A stretch of 64,000 nucleotides of DNA from Marinifilum caeruleilacunae (GCF_013141825.1 NZ_RZNH01000018.1:34748-98747), one strand, 5' to 3'; positions 17,901 through 27,120 are shown, counted from the stretch's first letter. Notes: a model not told the origin generated them from the sequence alone. Program-made: numbers and translations.

Positions 17901-18872
17901 CTATTTTTTTGATTCTACAGCTACTGCTGCTTGATTAGTATTTTTTTCGATAAGCTCAAATAGAGCACCTTCCTTTAAAGCGTAAGATGATTGGTACAAT
18001 TTACTAAATCCGGCCTCTTTCACCAGGTGATTGATAAAAATACTTGCAATCACCATCAATTCAACACGCACTGGATCCATGCCTTTCATTGCTTTGCGTT
18101 CCTCCAGGCTAGAAGCCAGGAAAATTTGATGCAAACGGAAGAAATCTTTCAGTTTAATTTCAAACTGAGACTCTGGCAAACCATTAACCTGCAATCCATC
18201 GGCTAGTAAAATTTGCTTAAATGTATCGAACGAACCCGATGATCCTATTAATGTTTTCACATTGTGCAGATCCAAAGCTTCAAACAAATCGACCAATTGT
18301 TCTTTTAAATAATCTTCAACTTGAGCAATGTCACTTTTACTCATCGGATCAGAAGGAGTAAATTTCTCCAGCAAACGAGTCATTCCAAGTGGATAACTCT
18401 TTTTCCAGAAAATCTTTTCATTGTTTGCTATGATGATTTCATTGCTTCCACCACCAATATCAAGAATTGCAACCGCTTCGTGCGATAGTTCAACAGCATT
18501 TTTTGTACCTGAATAAATCAATTCAGCTTCACGATCACCCGAAATAATCTCAACGCTCACATTGTATTTTTCTTCAATCAGTTGAACAAACTCATTGCCA
18601 TTCGAAGCCGATCGTATTGCAGAAGTTGCAAATGCAATTTTCTCGCTTGTGTTGAATTCAGCAGAAATGCGATCCATTTCGTTAAATGCATCTATTGCTC
18701 TTTGAATAGCTTCTTCGGTGATTTTATTTTGATTAATGCCACCCTTGCCAATTTTTGTTGGATATTTAGAACGGTGTAGAATTGTCGGATGCTCCCCTTC
18801 GCTCCATTCTGCTACCAATAAATTGAATGTATTGGTTCCCAAATCAATTACAGAAATCCGTTTTTTATTCAT
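17901..18872 (-). CDS. Ppx/GppA phosphatase family protein
   Basis: 323 residues of the ASKHA-fold exopolyphosphatase / pppGpp phosphatase family. The phosphate-1 motif ISVIDLGTNTFNLLVAE is at residues 5-21 and the second glycine loop AILDIGGGSNEIII at about 139-152. IGSSGSFDTF is also typical. There is no C-terminal HD extension, so it is the short form common in Bacteroidota. It would cut polyphosphate or pppGpp; the sequence does not say which. First gene of the operon that continues with the NtrC-like regulator, aspA and hydF. Confidence 0.9.
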   Translation of the reverse strand: MNKKRISVIDLGTNTFNLLVAEWSEGEHPTILHRSKYPTKIGKGGINQNKITEEAIQRAIDAFNEMDRISAEFNTSEKIAFATSAIRSASNGNEFVQLIEEKYNVSVEIISGDREAELIYSGTKNAVELSHEAVAILDIGGGSNEIIIANNEKIFWKKSYPLGMTRLLEKFTPSDPMSKSDIAQVEDYLKEQLVDLFEALDLHNVKTLIGSSGSFDTFKQILLADGLQVNGLPESQFEIKLKDFFRLHQIFLASSLEERKAMKGMDPVRVELMVIASIFINHLVKEAGFSKLYQSSYALKEGALFELIEKNTNQAAVAVESKK

Positions 18873-19093
18873 GTTCTATGGTTAAAGGTTTAAGTGAAAG
18901 TGATCTATGCTAAATTTTAGGAATAGATTCAAAATCGAAGATAGTAAATTCTTTGTTTAAGAATAAGAACTTTTGTCAATGTATTGCTATTACTGCTGTA
19001 ATACATGCATAGAGCTTACCAAAAACTATGCCTAATTTGAGTTTTATGACAACTAAGATTTACACGCATTCTAAAAGTTCATGCATGGATATG

Positions 19094-19120
19094 AAAAATG
19101 CCTCGTAGTGAGGCATTTTT
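19094..19120 (-). terminator. Terminator after the ABC permease gene
   Basis: Perfect 11-bp arms (19094-19104 and 19110-19120, AAAAATGCCTC / GAGGCATTTTT) with a 5-base loop, ending in T5 on the minus strand. It lies 14 bases after the permease stop. Confidence 0.8.
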
Positions 19121-19134
19121 ACAAGTTGTTATTT

Positions 19135-20475
19135 TTAGTTGTGATATCTTAACCACTTCCAGATTTCTTTGTAGGAAACTTTCTTGCCATACATCAGGAT
19201 ACCGGTTCGGTATATTTTCGCCGCAATCCAGGTAATTAACAGGAAGGTTCCAATTAATATCGACATAGATACCAAAAGCTCCCAAATCGGAACACCAAAT
19301 GGAATACGTACCAGCATTACAATTGGAGAAGTAAATGGTATGATTGAACCCCAAAAAGCCAAACTACTTTCCGGATTTCTTGCTACTGCAAAACCAATGT
19401 ACAATGCAAGTATCAACGGAATGGTAATTGGTAACATAAATTGCTGGGTTTCTGTTTCGTTATCAACGGCACTACCTACAGCTGCAAAAAGTGCAGAGTA
19501 CAATAAATATCCACCTAAAAAGAAGAAAATAAATGCACCAATAATTCCTGCTACATAGGCCAAATCAAAAGTGCCACCAATGTCTTGAATTAGTTTCAAT
19601 TGACCAGCGTCTAAAGAAGATGCTCCTGCTGGCAATTCTGCAACACTTTTGGCTTGTTGTAGCGTTTCCATATCAACTCCAGGAAGAACAAGGGCAGATC
19701 CTACAGTGATAATGATTCCGGTAAGAACCACCCACATAATAAATTGGGTTAGTCCGACCATGGCAACACCAACAATTTTACCCATCATTAATTGGAAAGG
19801 CTTTACCGACGAAATGATTACTTCGACAATACGGTTGCTTTTTTCTTCGATTACACCACGCATTACTTGTACGCCATATAAGAAAATAAACATGTAAATA
19901 ATAAAGCTGGCTGCAAAACCAATTCCCATTGCAATTTCGGTTGAGCTTTGTTTAATTTCTCCTCCTTCACCAAACTTAATGGTACGCATTGATATTGGTG
20001 TTTTGGTAGCCGCCAATTGCTCCTCTAAATCAGGCATGTTGGCTTCGGCAATAATCTTCGATCTCTTCAATTTTTCGATGTGTTGCCTAATTTGTCGGCC
20101 AACACTCGATTTAACCTCAATGGTAACCTGTTTGTGAGAAAATAGTTCGGCAGTTTTACTGCTGTGAATGTCCTCGGGAATTACAAGAATGGCATAATAT
20201 CCATTTCGCTCCATGTTCTGCTTAACGTCGTCGAAAGTGGTATTGTTCAGGTATTCGTAAGTGGTGAATTCTGAACTTGTAACTGGATCAACCAACTCCG
20301 ATTCATTTAATACTGCAATGGTTCTTTTTTCGGTGTCATCTTTCAACATCATCCATATCATGAAAGCATAAATTCCGGCAATCAATATTGGAGTCAGAAA
20401 GGTAAGAATCAGAAATGACCTTTTCTTTACGCGAGAAAGGTATTCTCTTTGTATAATGATAAATATCTTGTTCAT
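19135..20475 (-). CDS. ABC transporter permease, NatB-like (ABC-2 type)
   Basis: 446 residues. One N-terminal membrane helix (about 22-43) is followed by a large extracytoplasmic domain (about 45-175), then five or so membrane helices (FAASFIIYMFIFLYGVQVMRG, IVGVAMVGLTQFIMWVV, YVAGIIGAFIFFFLGGYLLY, etc.). The segment MRGVIEEKSNRIVEVIISSVKP is characteristic of NatB/YhaP-type exporters. It pairs with the ATPase gene 17 bases upstream. The substrate (Na+ or a peptide/drug) is unknown. Confidence 0.9.
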   Translation of the reverse strand: MNKIFIIIQREYLSRVKKRSFLILTFLTPILIAGIYAFMIWMMLKDDTEKRTIAVLNESELVDPVTSSEFTTYEYLNNTTFDDVKQNMERNGYYAILVIPEDIHSSKTAELFSHKQVTIEVKSSVGRQIRQHIEKLKRSKIIAEANMPDLEEQLAATKTPISMRTIKFGEGGEIKQSSTEIAMGIGFAASFIIYMFIFLYGVQVMRGVIEEKSNRIVEVIISSVKPFQLMMGKIVGVAMVGLTQFIMWVVLTGIIITVGSALVLPGVDMETLQQAKSVAELPAGASSLDAGQLKLIQDIGGTFDLAYVAGIIGAFIFFFLGGYLLYSALFAAVGSAVDNETETQQFMLPITIPLILALYIGFAVARNPESSLAFWGSIIPFTSPIVMLVRIPFGVPIWELLVSMSILIGTFLLITWIAAKIYRTGILMYGKKVSYKEIWKWLRYHN

Positions 20476-20492
20476 TTTGCTATATCTTGCGG

Positions 20493-21416
20493 TTAGATGG
20501 TTTTGCTTTCTTTTACAACTCTAATGAAAATATCATTCATGTTAGGAATGATTTCACGGAAGGAAACAATATTAAGATAGGGCAGAAGTTGCTCTAACAA
20601 TTCGTTGGAAGTAGATCCGTTATTCAGTTTGATGTGAAGTGTGTTATGTTCGATTCCTTTTTCCTGATCTACAATTTCAAAGTCAGTCTTTAGAACTTGT
20701 TCTAACTTGTCGAATTCACCTGTATAGTTGATTTCGTAAGTATTGGTTCTGTATTTTTTCTTGATTTGCTCAACTGGTCCGTCAAGAATCTTTTCCGATT
20801 TGTTGATTAGTGCAATGTGATCGCAAATTTCTTCTACCGAACCCATGTTGTGGGTAGAGAAAATAATTGTTGCTCCTTTATCGCGAAGCTCCAAAATCTC
20901 TTTCTTAAGCAGGTTTGCATTAATAGGATCAAATCCACTAAAAGGCTCATCGAAAATCAACAACTCAGGTTCATGAAGAATGGTAACAATGAACTGAACT
21001 TTTTGCTGCATCCCTTTCGATAATTCTTCTACCTTTTTATCCCACCAGGGTAAGATGTCGAATTTATCGAACCAGCTTTTTAGTTTCTTTGTTGCTTCCT
21101 TCTGGCTCATGCCTTTAAGCTGCGCAAGGTAAACAGCTTGTTCGCCAACTTTCATTTTTTTGTATAATCCTCTCTCTTCGGGAAGATAACCGATTCGTTT
21201 TACGTCTTCAGGTTTTAAAGGCTGTCCGTTAAAAAACACTTCACCGGCATCGGGACCAGTAATTTGGTTGATGATGCGAATCAGTGTGGTTTTACCAGCT
21301 CCATTTGGACCCAGTAGCCCAAAGATACTGCCTTTCGGAACAGATATGCTTACCTTGTTAAGTGCTTTGTGCCCTGCATATTGCTTAACAACGTTTTTTG
21401 CTTCGAAAAATGTCAT
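20493..21416 (-). CDS. ABC transporter ATP-binding protein, NatA-like
   Basis: 307 residues. Walker A LLGPNGAGKTT (about 34-44), the ABC signature LSKGMQQK (about 144-151), Walker B ELLIFDEPFSGFD and switch His in IIFSTHNMGSVEEICD are all intact. A C-terminal ~80-residue domain follows, as in NatA/YhaQ-type ATPases. It drives the NatB-like permease encoded next to it, and the two form a two-gene exporter operon. Confidence 0.93.
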   Translation of the reverse strand: MTFFEAKNVVKQYAGHKALNKVSISVPKGSIFGLLGPNGAGKTTLIRIINQITGPDAGEVFFNGQPLKPEDVKRIGYLPEERGLYKKMKVGEQAVYLAQLKGMSQKEATKKLKSWFDKFDILPWWDKKVEELSKGMQQKVQFIVTILHEPELLIFDEPFSGFDPINANLLKKEILELRDKGATIIFSTHNMGSVEEICDHIALINKSEKILDGPVEQIKKKYRTNTYEINYTGEFDKLEQVLKTDFEIVDQEKGIEHNTLHIKLNNGSTSNELLEQLLPYLNIVSFREIIPNMNDIFIRVVKESKTI

Positions 21417-21580
21417 GAATTATAGTTTTGGTTAGTGACACTCTATTGTGAACTGAAATCTAAAATACACAAATTCTAATGATGTCAACATAAAAAATCG
21501 ATGTAAAGAAGTTGATACAAGTTTTAACTTGTTTTTTTATCGATATAATATTGGGAAAACCCGGGTTGGATTCAAAAACA

Positions 21581-21604
21581 AACCCCGACATATCTGCCGG
21601 GGTT
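21581..21604 (-). terminator. Terminator of the grpE-dnaJ operon
   Basis: Arms AACCCCG (21581-21587) and CGGGGTT (21598-21604) with a 10-base loop; on the minus strand T-rich sequence follows. It lies 20 bases after the dnaJ stop. Confidence 0.75.
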
Positions 21605-21623
21605 CACTTTTTTTCTTTTAGAT

Positions 21624-22772
21624 CTATTCGAAGAAATTTCTTACTTTTTTAAAGAAGCTTTTTTCCTGCGATGATGGTTTGGGTTGAAATGATTCTGATG
21701 ATTGCATTTTCTCAAGAATCTTTCTCTCTTCTTTGCTCACATTATTTGGAACCCAAACATTAATTTTAACCATTAAATCGCCTCTGCCATACCCATTTAC
21801 ATCAGGAAGTCCTTTTCCTCTTAAGCGTAAAATTTTACCTGGCTGAGTTCCTCCATCAATTTTCACCTTTACTTTGTTCTCGATGGTTGGAATCTCAACA
21901 GCTGTTCCCAAAATCGAATCGGGGATACTAATGAAAAGGTTGTATAGCAAATCGTTTTCGTCGCGTACCAATTCCGGATGTTCTTCTTCCTGAATTAAAA
22001 TTAGCAAATCGCCATTTACGCCACCACGACGGGCTGCATTTCCTTTGCCGCTAACCGATAGTTGCATTCCTTCTGCAACACCTGCAGGGATATTGATTGA
22101 GATTACTTCTTCGTCGCGAACAATTCCTTCACCGGCACAACTTGTACATTTGTTGGTAATCATTTTACCTTCGCCATTACAAGACGGACAGGTTGATGAA
22201 GTTTGCATTTGTCCTAAAATGGTATTCTGAACCCTGGTTACATGTCCCGATCCATTACAGGTAGAACAGGTTGAAAAAGAAGAACCATCTTTTGCTCCTG
22301 AGCCATTACAGGAGTTACACTCAACGTATTTCTTTACTTTGATTTTCTTCTCAACACCTTCGGCAATTTCCTTCAAAGTCAGTTTTACTTTTACACGAAG
22401 GTTGCTACCGCGATTTACTCTGCGCGAACTGCGGCCACCGCCACCAAATCCACCGCCAAAGAAAGATCCGCCACCGAAAATATCTCCAAAATGAGAGAAA
22501 ATATCTTCCATGTTCATTCCACCACCGAATCCACCTCCGGCAGCTCCGCTCATTCCGGCATGACCAAATTGATCGTAACGCTGGCGCTTTTCAGGATTGC
22601 TTAATACTTCGTAAGCTTCAGCAGCTTCCTTGAAATTTTCTTCAGCTTCCTTATTTCCCGGATTTTTATCAGGGTGAAACTGAATTGCTTTTTTACGATA
22701 TGCTTTCTTTAATTCGGTTTCCGAGGCAGATTTTGAAACCCCTAATACCTCATAATAATCTCTTTTCGACAT
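21624..22772 (-). CDS. dnaJ: Chaperone protein DnaJ
   Basis: 382 residues, full class A DnaJ. The J-domain (1-70) has the HPD motif in FHPDKNPG. A Gly/Phe-rich stretch (about 75-115) and four zinc-finger repeats follow: [24 protein letters not shown] and CTSCAGEG. The substrate-binding C-terminal domains come last. It stimulates DnaK ATPase and hands over unfolded clients. It lies 32 bases downstream of grpE in one operon; dnaK is not in the window. Confidence 0.98.
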   Translation of the reverse strand: MSKRDYYEVLGVSKSASETELKKAYRKKAIQFHPDKNPGNKEAEENFKEAAEAYEVLSNPEKRQRYDQFGHAGMSGAAGGGFGGGMNMEDIFSHFGDIFGGGSFFGGGFGGGGRSSRRVNRGSNLRVKVKLTLKEIAEGVEKKIKVKKYVECNSCNGSGAKDGSSFSTCSTCNGSGHVTRVQNTILGQMQTSSTCPSCNGEGKMITNKCTSCAGEGIVRDEEVISINIPAGVAEGMQLSVSGKGNAARRGGVNGDLLILIQEEEHPELVRDENDLLYNLFISIPDSILGTAVEIPTIENKVKVKIDGGTQPGKILRLRGKGLPDVNGYGRGDLMVKINVWVPNNVSKEERKILEKMQSSESFQPKPSSQEKSFFKKVRNFFE

Positions 22773-22804
22773 CTTTTTTCAACTTAGAATTAGGAATCAG
22801 AAAA

Positions 22805-23410
22805 TTATTCTCCTACAACAACTTTTGAGAAACGAATCACTTTTTCATTTAAAGTGTATCCTTTTTCAACGCAATCAACCACTTTACCTTTCAGGTCATC
22901 CGATGGAGCCGGAATTTTGGTAATTGCTTCGTGAATGTCGGTATCAAATTCTTTGTTTATCGCTTCAATTTCTTTCACTCCATTTTGAGAAATGAATTCT
23001 TTGAAATTGTTGTAAATCAAATGAACTCCTTCTTTTAAAGCTTCAACGTCTTTTGCATCATCGATAGACTGTAGTGCTCTTTCGAAGTTGTCCATAACAG
23101 GAAGAACATTAACAAGAATTTTTTCTCCCGCCGATTTGGTAAGATCCATCTTCTCTTTTAAAGTTCTTTTTCTATAGTTATCAAACTCAGCTGAAAGGCG
23201 CATGTACTTATCGTTGATGTCTTGCAGTTTCAAGCCTAGTTCTTCAAGTTCGTCAGCCTTTTTTTCTTTAGCCGATTTCTTTTTCTCTTTCTTTTTTTCA
23301 GCCTTTGCTTCTTCTTTCATCTCTTTTTCCTCAACAGGCTGTTCTACATTCGTTTCCAAATCCTTTTCTTCCAATTCTTCTTTTTTTGATTTGCTTGTAT
23401 CTTTTGTCAT
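22805..23410 (-). CDS. grpE: Nucleotide exchange factor GrpE
   Basis: 201 residues. Releases ADP from DnaK. The first ~65 residues are highly charged (Glu/Lys repeats, low complexity), then the long dimer coiled coil (YMRLSAEFDNYRKRTLKEK) and the C-terminal beta domain ending VVDCVEKGYTLNEKVIRFSKVVVGE. It is upstream of dnaJ. The leader carries a perfect 11-bp inverted repeat with a 9-base spacer just downstream of a -7 promoter box, an arrangement that suggests repressor control in heat shock. Confidence 0.96.
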   Translation of the reverse strand: MTKDTSKSKKEELEEKDLETNVEQPVEEKEMKEEAKAEKKKEKKKSAKEKKADELEELGLKLQDINDKYMRLSAEFDNYRKRTLKEKMDLTKSAGEKILVNVLPVMDNFERALQSIDDAKDVEALKEGVHLIYNNFKEFISQNGVKEIEAINKEFDTDIHEAITKIPAPSDDLKGKVVDCVEKGYTLNEKVIRFSKVVVGE

Positions 23411-23464
23411 TTTTCAATGATTTTTTGCGTTCTAAAATTACTTGGCAGTAGTAAACAAATAACC

Positions 23465-23495
23465 TGCCAATTTGTGCCTTTACGACAAATTGGCA
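23465..23495 (-). promoter_or_regulatory. CIRCE-like inverted repeat at the grpE-dnaJ promoter
   Basis: TGCCAATTTGT (23465-23475), N9, ACAAATTGGCA (23485-23495): perfect 11-bp arms. It abuts the minus-strand -7 box on its downstream side and so covers the likely transcription start. The arm sequence is not that of CIRCE (TTAGCACTC), but spacer length and position are the same. Confidence 0.6.
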
Positions 23496-23503
23496 CAAAG
23501 ATA
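23496..23503 (-). promoter_or_regulatory. Candidate -7 box for grpE-dnaJ
   Basis: Minus-strand TATCTTTG matches TAnnTTTG, 86 bases before the grpE start and directly upstream of the inverted repeat. No clear -33 element. Confidence 0.45.
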
Positions 23504-23676
23504 GAATTTGAAACTGTAAATATTTCCTTTTTTGTCTCTTTTCGCGCAGATTATTACACTTTTAGATTTTTTTTTTGCTCTGTGCAAATCGCCGAATCTC
23601 TTATTGTTAATTTACTGATAGTTAGTTGTGTGGTAGCTAATAATTTGATTATCTTTAATAGAATAGATGGGAAATT

Positions 23677-24117
23677 ATGAAGTTGGAAATAGATAACAAG
23701 GATTTTTGCATACGCTTATACGGCAATGTTGCTTATTTAAAGGTTCGTGGTATGCAGGACCAGGAAGCCATCGATTTTTTTAAAGCCACCATTGATCAAA
23801 TGCTCGAATTATATCCGCATAGGAAATTTGCTTCGGTATGTGACCTTAGTGAATTAATTTTGTCGAGCCCTAAACTTGCCTTACAGGTGAATTCGGCCAT
23901 TAAGAAAATTTGTGATCGTTTGGATTATGAGCACAATGCTGTGATTATTGAACCCAGGTTTATGCAAATTGTAAAAGCTTTTATATTTTCTTTTTACATG
24001 AGAAACACCACTGTGAAAACGCAAATTTTCAGAGATTCAAGAAAGGCATTTTCCTGGTTGGACGAGGCAGGATATCAAACCGAAAGGCTTAAAGAGTTTT
24101 TAGAATTGAAAGATTAA
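23677..24117 (+). CDS. Small STAS/SpoIIAA-like protein of unknown function
   Basis: 146 residues, no signal peptide or membrane segment. The alternation of strands and helices (FCIRLYGNVAYLKVRG, a helix with FFKATIDQMLELYP, KFASVCDLSEL, a helix, HNAVIIEP, a long helix, a short strand, and AFSWLDEAGYQTERL at the end) resembles SpoIIAA/STAS-like domains seen in Bacteroidota, but I see no diagnostic residue. It stands alone, divergent from grpE and convergent with a tlpA-type gene. Function unknown. Confidence 0.65.
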   Translation: MKLEIDNKDFCIRLYGNVAYLKVRGMQDQEAIDFFKATIDQMLELYPHRKFASVCDLSELILSSPKLALQVNSAIKKICDRLDYEHNAVIIEPRFMQIVKAFIFSFYMRNTTVKTQIFRDSRKAFSWLDEAGYQTERLKEFLELKD

Positions 24118-24130
24118 AATTTCAGGCATA

Positions 24131-24168
24131 AAAAAACTGGTAATTACATCGTAGTTACCAGTTTTTTT
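24131..24168. terminator. Bidirectional terminator
   Basis: Twelve-base arms 24132-24143 and 24155-24166 (AAAAACTGGTAA / TTACCAGTTTTT), with A- and T-runs on the outside. It serves both convergent genes (23677+ and 24186-). Confidence 0.85.
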
Positions 24169-24185
24169 GATCTATTTCGTTCAAA

Positions 24186-24722
24186 TTATTTCTTGAGATA
24201 ATTTTGAAGTGCATGCTCCAAACTTGCACCACGCAAATCTTTGGCAATAATAATACCATCACCATCAATTAGAAAGTTAGCAGGGATAGAATTGATTCCA
24301 AACTTCTTTGAAGTAGGCGAGTGCCAGCCCTTAAGTTCACTTACGTGATATTTCCAATCTACCTCATCTTTTACGATGGCTGCCTTCCAGCTTGCCAGTT
24401 TTTTATCCAGCGAAAAGCTGTAAATCTCGAAACCTTTTCCGTTTTTAAATTCAGATTTTTTAAATCTGTTGTAGGCTGCTAAAATTTTCGGATTTTCGGC
24501 TCTACAAGGAGGACACCACGATGCCCAAAAATCTACCAAAACCACTTTTCCTTTTAGTTCGCTAAGCTTTAGCTCTTTTCCATCTACCGATTTAGCGGCA
24601 ATTTCTGGAAGTTTATCGCCAACATTAAAACCTTCTTTGGCTGTTTTAGATTTATCAGCTGCAAAAGCTGTAACTGAACAAAGTAGTGCAAAAATCAGAA
24701 ATGTATATTTGAATTGTTTCAT
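24186..24722 (-). CDS. TlpA-family thiol-disulfide oxidoreductase
   Basis: 178 residues with a signal peptide (MKQFKYTFLIFALLCSVTAFA). A single thioredoxin domain carries the redox motif FWASWCPPC (about residues 66-74), and the cis-Pro region NSIPANFLIDGDG is present. It reduces periplasmic disulfides, for example in cytochrome c maturation or as a general reductase; the partner is unknown. It is the only one of three thioredoxin-fold proteins in the window with an intact CxxC. Confidence 0.93.
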   Translation of the reverse strand: MKQFKYTFLIFALLCSVTAFAADKSKTAKEGFNVGDKLPEIAAKSVDGKELKLSELKGKVVLVDFWASWCPPCRAENPKILAAYNRFKKSEFKNGKGFEIYSFSLDKKLASWKAAIVKDEVDWKYHVSELKGWHSPTSKKFGINSIPANFLIDGDGIIIAKDLRGASLEHALQNYLKK

Positions 24723-24807
24723 ATCTGTTTGTAATTAACTATTAATAATCCATCTAATTGTAAAACTAAAATAGATATTACTCTTTGTTTAAACTGTTAA
24801 AGAATAG

Positions 24808-26118
24808 TTAATTAACAATTCGTTTGATGTTTGCACCAATGGCATTCAGCCTCAGATCAATGTTCTCATAACCTCTGTCAATCTGATCGATGTTGTGAAT
24901 AATACTCTTGCCTTCGGCTGATAATGCAGCAATTAGCAAAGCAACACCGGCACGTATATCTGGAGAAACCATAGTTGTTGGTCTCAATTGGTTTTCCTGG
25001 TTTAAACCAATTACGGTTGCACGATGCGGATCGCACAGAATAATTTGCGCTCCCATATCTATCAATTTATCGGTAAAGAACAAACGGCTTTCGAACATTT
25101 TCTGATGAATCAGAACGCTTCCTTTGGCTTGTGTGGCTACAACAAGGAATACACTTAATAAATCTGGCGTTAATCCTGGCCATGGTGCATCAGCAACCGT
25201 TAAGATCGATCCGTCAATAAAGGTTTCAATTTCGTAATTTTCCTGTTTAGGGATATAGATATCATCACCTCTTAGTTCCATTTTAATCCCCAGGCGGCGA
25301 AACGCATCGGGAATCATTCCCAATTCCTTGTAGGCAACGTTTTTAATCGTGATTTCAGATTTTGTCATGGCAGCCAAACCTATGAAACTACCAATTTCGA
25401 TCATATCGGGAAGAATTTTATGCTCGCAACCACCTAATTTGTTTACTCCTTCAATTTCAAGTAGATTAGAACCCACTCCGGTAATTTTTGCTCCCATCGA
25501 AATTAACATCTTGCAAAGTTGCTGAATGTAAGGCTCGCAGGCGGCATTGTAAATTGTGGTTTTACCCTCGGCCAAAACAGCGGCCATAATAATATTGGCA
25601 GTACCGGTTACCGATGCTTCATCAAGAAGCATGTAGGTACCCTTAAGCTTTTTGGCTTCTACCCGGTAGAAATTTTCACCTTTGTTAAAATTGAATTCTG
25701 CGCCCAATTTTTGAAATCCGATAAAGTGAGTGTCCAATCTTCTGCGACCAATTTTATCGCCTCCCGGGCGAGGGATGTAGCCTTTCCCAAATCGCGCCAG
25801 TAATGGACCAATAATCATAATGGATCCGCGTAGGGAAGAGCCTTTTTTAACAAATTCGGGTGAATTCAGGTATTCTAAATTCACATTTTCGGCTTTGAAA
25901 GTATAACTGTTTTTCGATTCCTGGGAAACCTGAACGCCCAGATCCGATAATAATTCAATCAGTTTATTAACATCTAAAATGTTGGGGATGTTATGAATGC
26001 TTACTTTTTCATCGGTTAGTAATGTTGCACAAAGAATTTGTAATGCTTCATTCTTTGCTCCTTGTGGAGTTAGCTCACCTTTAAGAGGCTGACCTCCTAT
26101 TATTTCGAAAGTACTCAT
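24808..26118 (-). CDS. murA: UDP-N-acetylglucosamine 1-carboxyvinyltransferase
   Basis: 436 residues. First committed step of peptidoglycan synthesis: transfers enolpyruvyl from PEP to UDP-GlcNAc. Residues visible: LTPQGAKNEALQ with the catalytic Lys22, the active-site loop RPGGDKIGRRRLD, and GLTPDLLSVF with the catalytic Asp. The loop position equivalent to E. coli Cys115, the fosfomycin target, is Asp (D121); known MurA enzymes with Asp there are active and insensitive to fosfomycin. It follows the DUF4290 gene, an order common in Bacteroidota. Confidence 0.97.
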   Translation of the reverse strand: MSTFEIIGGQPLKGELTPQGAKNEALQILCATLLTDEKVSIHNIPNILDVNKLIELLSDLGVQVSQESKNSYTFKAENVNLEYLNSPEFVKKGSSLRGSIMIIGPLLARFGKGYIPRPGGDKIGRRRLDTHFIGFQKLGAEFNFNKGENFYRVEAKKLKGTYMLLDEASVTGTANIIMAAVLAEGKTTIYNAACEPYIQQLCKMLISMGAKITGVGSNLLEIEGVNKLGGCEHKILPDMIEIGSFIGLAAMTKSEITIKNVAYKELGMIPDAFRRLGIKMELRGDDIYIPKQENYEIETFIDGSILTVADAPWPGLTPDLLSVFLVVATQAKGSVLIHQKMFESRLFFTDKLIDMGAQIILCDPHRATVIGLNQENQLRPTTMVSPDIRAGVALLIAALSAEGKSIIHNIDQIDRGYENIDLRLNAIGANIKRIVN

Positions 26119-26201
26119 TTGGTCTGTGTTTTGGTGTGAACGATAGGATAAAGATAATCATAAAAGTGATCGAAAAAACGAAAAATGATATGCGCGAGAA
26201 T

Positions 26202-26228
26202 AAAAAAAGCCGGCTTTTAAACCGGCTT
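26202..26228 (-). terminator. Terminator between DUF4290 gene and murA
   Basis: Arms AAGCCGG (26207-26213) and CCGGCTT (26222-26228); on the minus strand the stem is followed by T7. Transcripts from the DUF4290 gene would partly end here, so murA may need its own promoter. Confidence 0.75.
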
Positions 26229-26234
26229 CAGAAA

Positions 26235-26861
26235 TTATCTGTTCTTGTTGTGTTTACGATTATCATTTCTGTGACCACTATGCTTTTTGCGTGGTTTATT
26301 TTTCTGTGAAAAATCCTTTTCTCTGGCTTCACGTAACTTCAATTCTTCCGGAATCACCAATTTGCCATCAGAAAGCTCTACGATATCCTGAAAAATCTTA
26401 TCATCAGGTACACTGTCCTTGTTCCAGTTGATGAATGATTTTTTCATGTGATTGGCAATCATTAAAATCAGGGCATCTTTTTCTTTCTGATCTTCAAGTT
26501 CGATTGCCTTGGTAATTAACGATTCAATGGTTTTGCCGTAGTGACGGTATTTGATTCGTTCATTTTTATATGGAACCTTTTCTGGTTTTTCAGAAAGTTT
26601 TTCTTTGGTTGGACGTTCAAATGGTGAATCGATATCCAATTGAAAATCTGACATTAATGCAAGATGATCCCACAGTTTATGTCTGAAATCGCTAACATCT
26701 CTAAGGTGTGGATACATGTTACCCATAACAGCGATGATGCTTTTAGCTACTCTATTTCTTTCGTCTCTGTCTTCCACAGTTAGAGCAAAGTCAACCATTT
26801 TCTGAACGTTTCGTCCATATTCAGGAAGTACAAGGTGTTTCCTGTTTGAATTGTAATCCAT
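26235..26861 (-). CDS. DUF4290 family protein
   Basis: 208 residues, cytosolic. The opening (NRKHLVLPEYGRNVQKMVDFAL, then DVSDFRHKLWDHLALMSDF) matches the DUF4290 family as I remember it, found across Bacteroidota beside murA. Helical throughout, with a basic C-terminal tail (KKHSGHRNDNRKHNKNR) that suggests nucleic-acid or ribosome contact (inference). Function unknown. Confidence 0.82.
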   Translation of the reverse strand: MDYNSNRKHLVLPEYGRNVQKMVDFALTVEDRDERNRVAKSIIAVMGNMYPHLRDVSDFRHKLWDHLALMSDFQLDIDSPFERPTKEKLSEKPEKVPYKNERIKYRHYGKTIESLITKAIELEDQKEKDALILMIANHMKKSFINWNKDSVPDDKIFQDIVELSDGKLVIPEELKLREAREKDFSQKNKPRKKHSGHRNDNRKHNKNR

Positions 26862-27120
26862 TTATTCAGTTGTGTTAATTACGGTAATCAATTTCTAATA
26901 TATAAAAGGTAAATACGTTGTTGTAACGCAATAAGTACCCTAAAAAAATTGACGTCTGTTTCTTGTTAATTCGTAGTGACTTTTTCTGTTTTGTCGCTTA
27001 TTTTATTGAAGTAAATAAGAATTTTAAACGTATAGTTTTTGGTAATCGACAATATCAGAAAGCCTTAGAACTCATTGCAAATGTAAATGTTTTCTTTAAT
27101 CATTACAAATTGTATGTGTA

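Noticed and set aside
23453-23470. Possible sigma-54 promoter (TTGGCAG...TTGT on the minus strand) before grpE
   Set aside because: The spacing fits but two key consensus bases (the C of GGCAC and the C of TTGC) are wrong, and the match shares its GG element with the inverted repeat.
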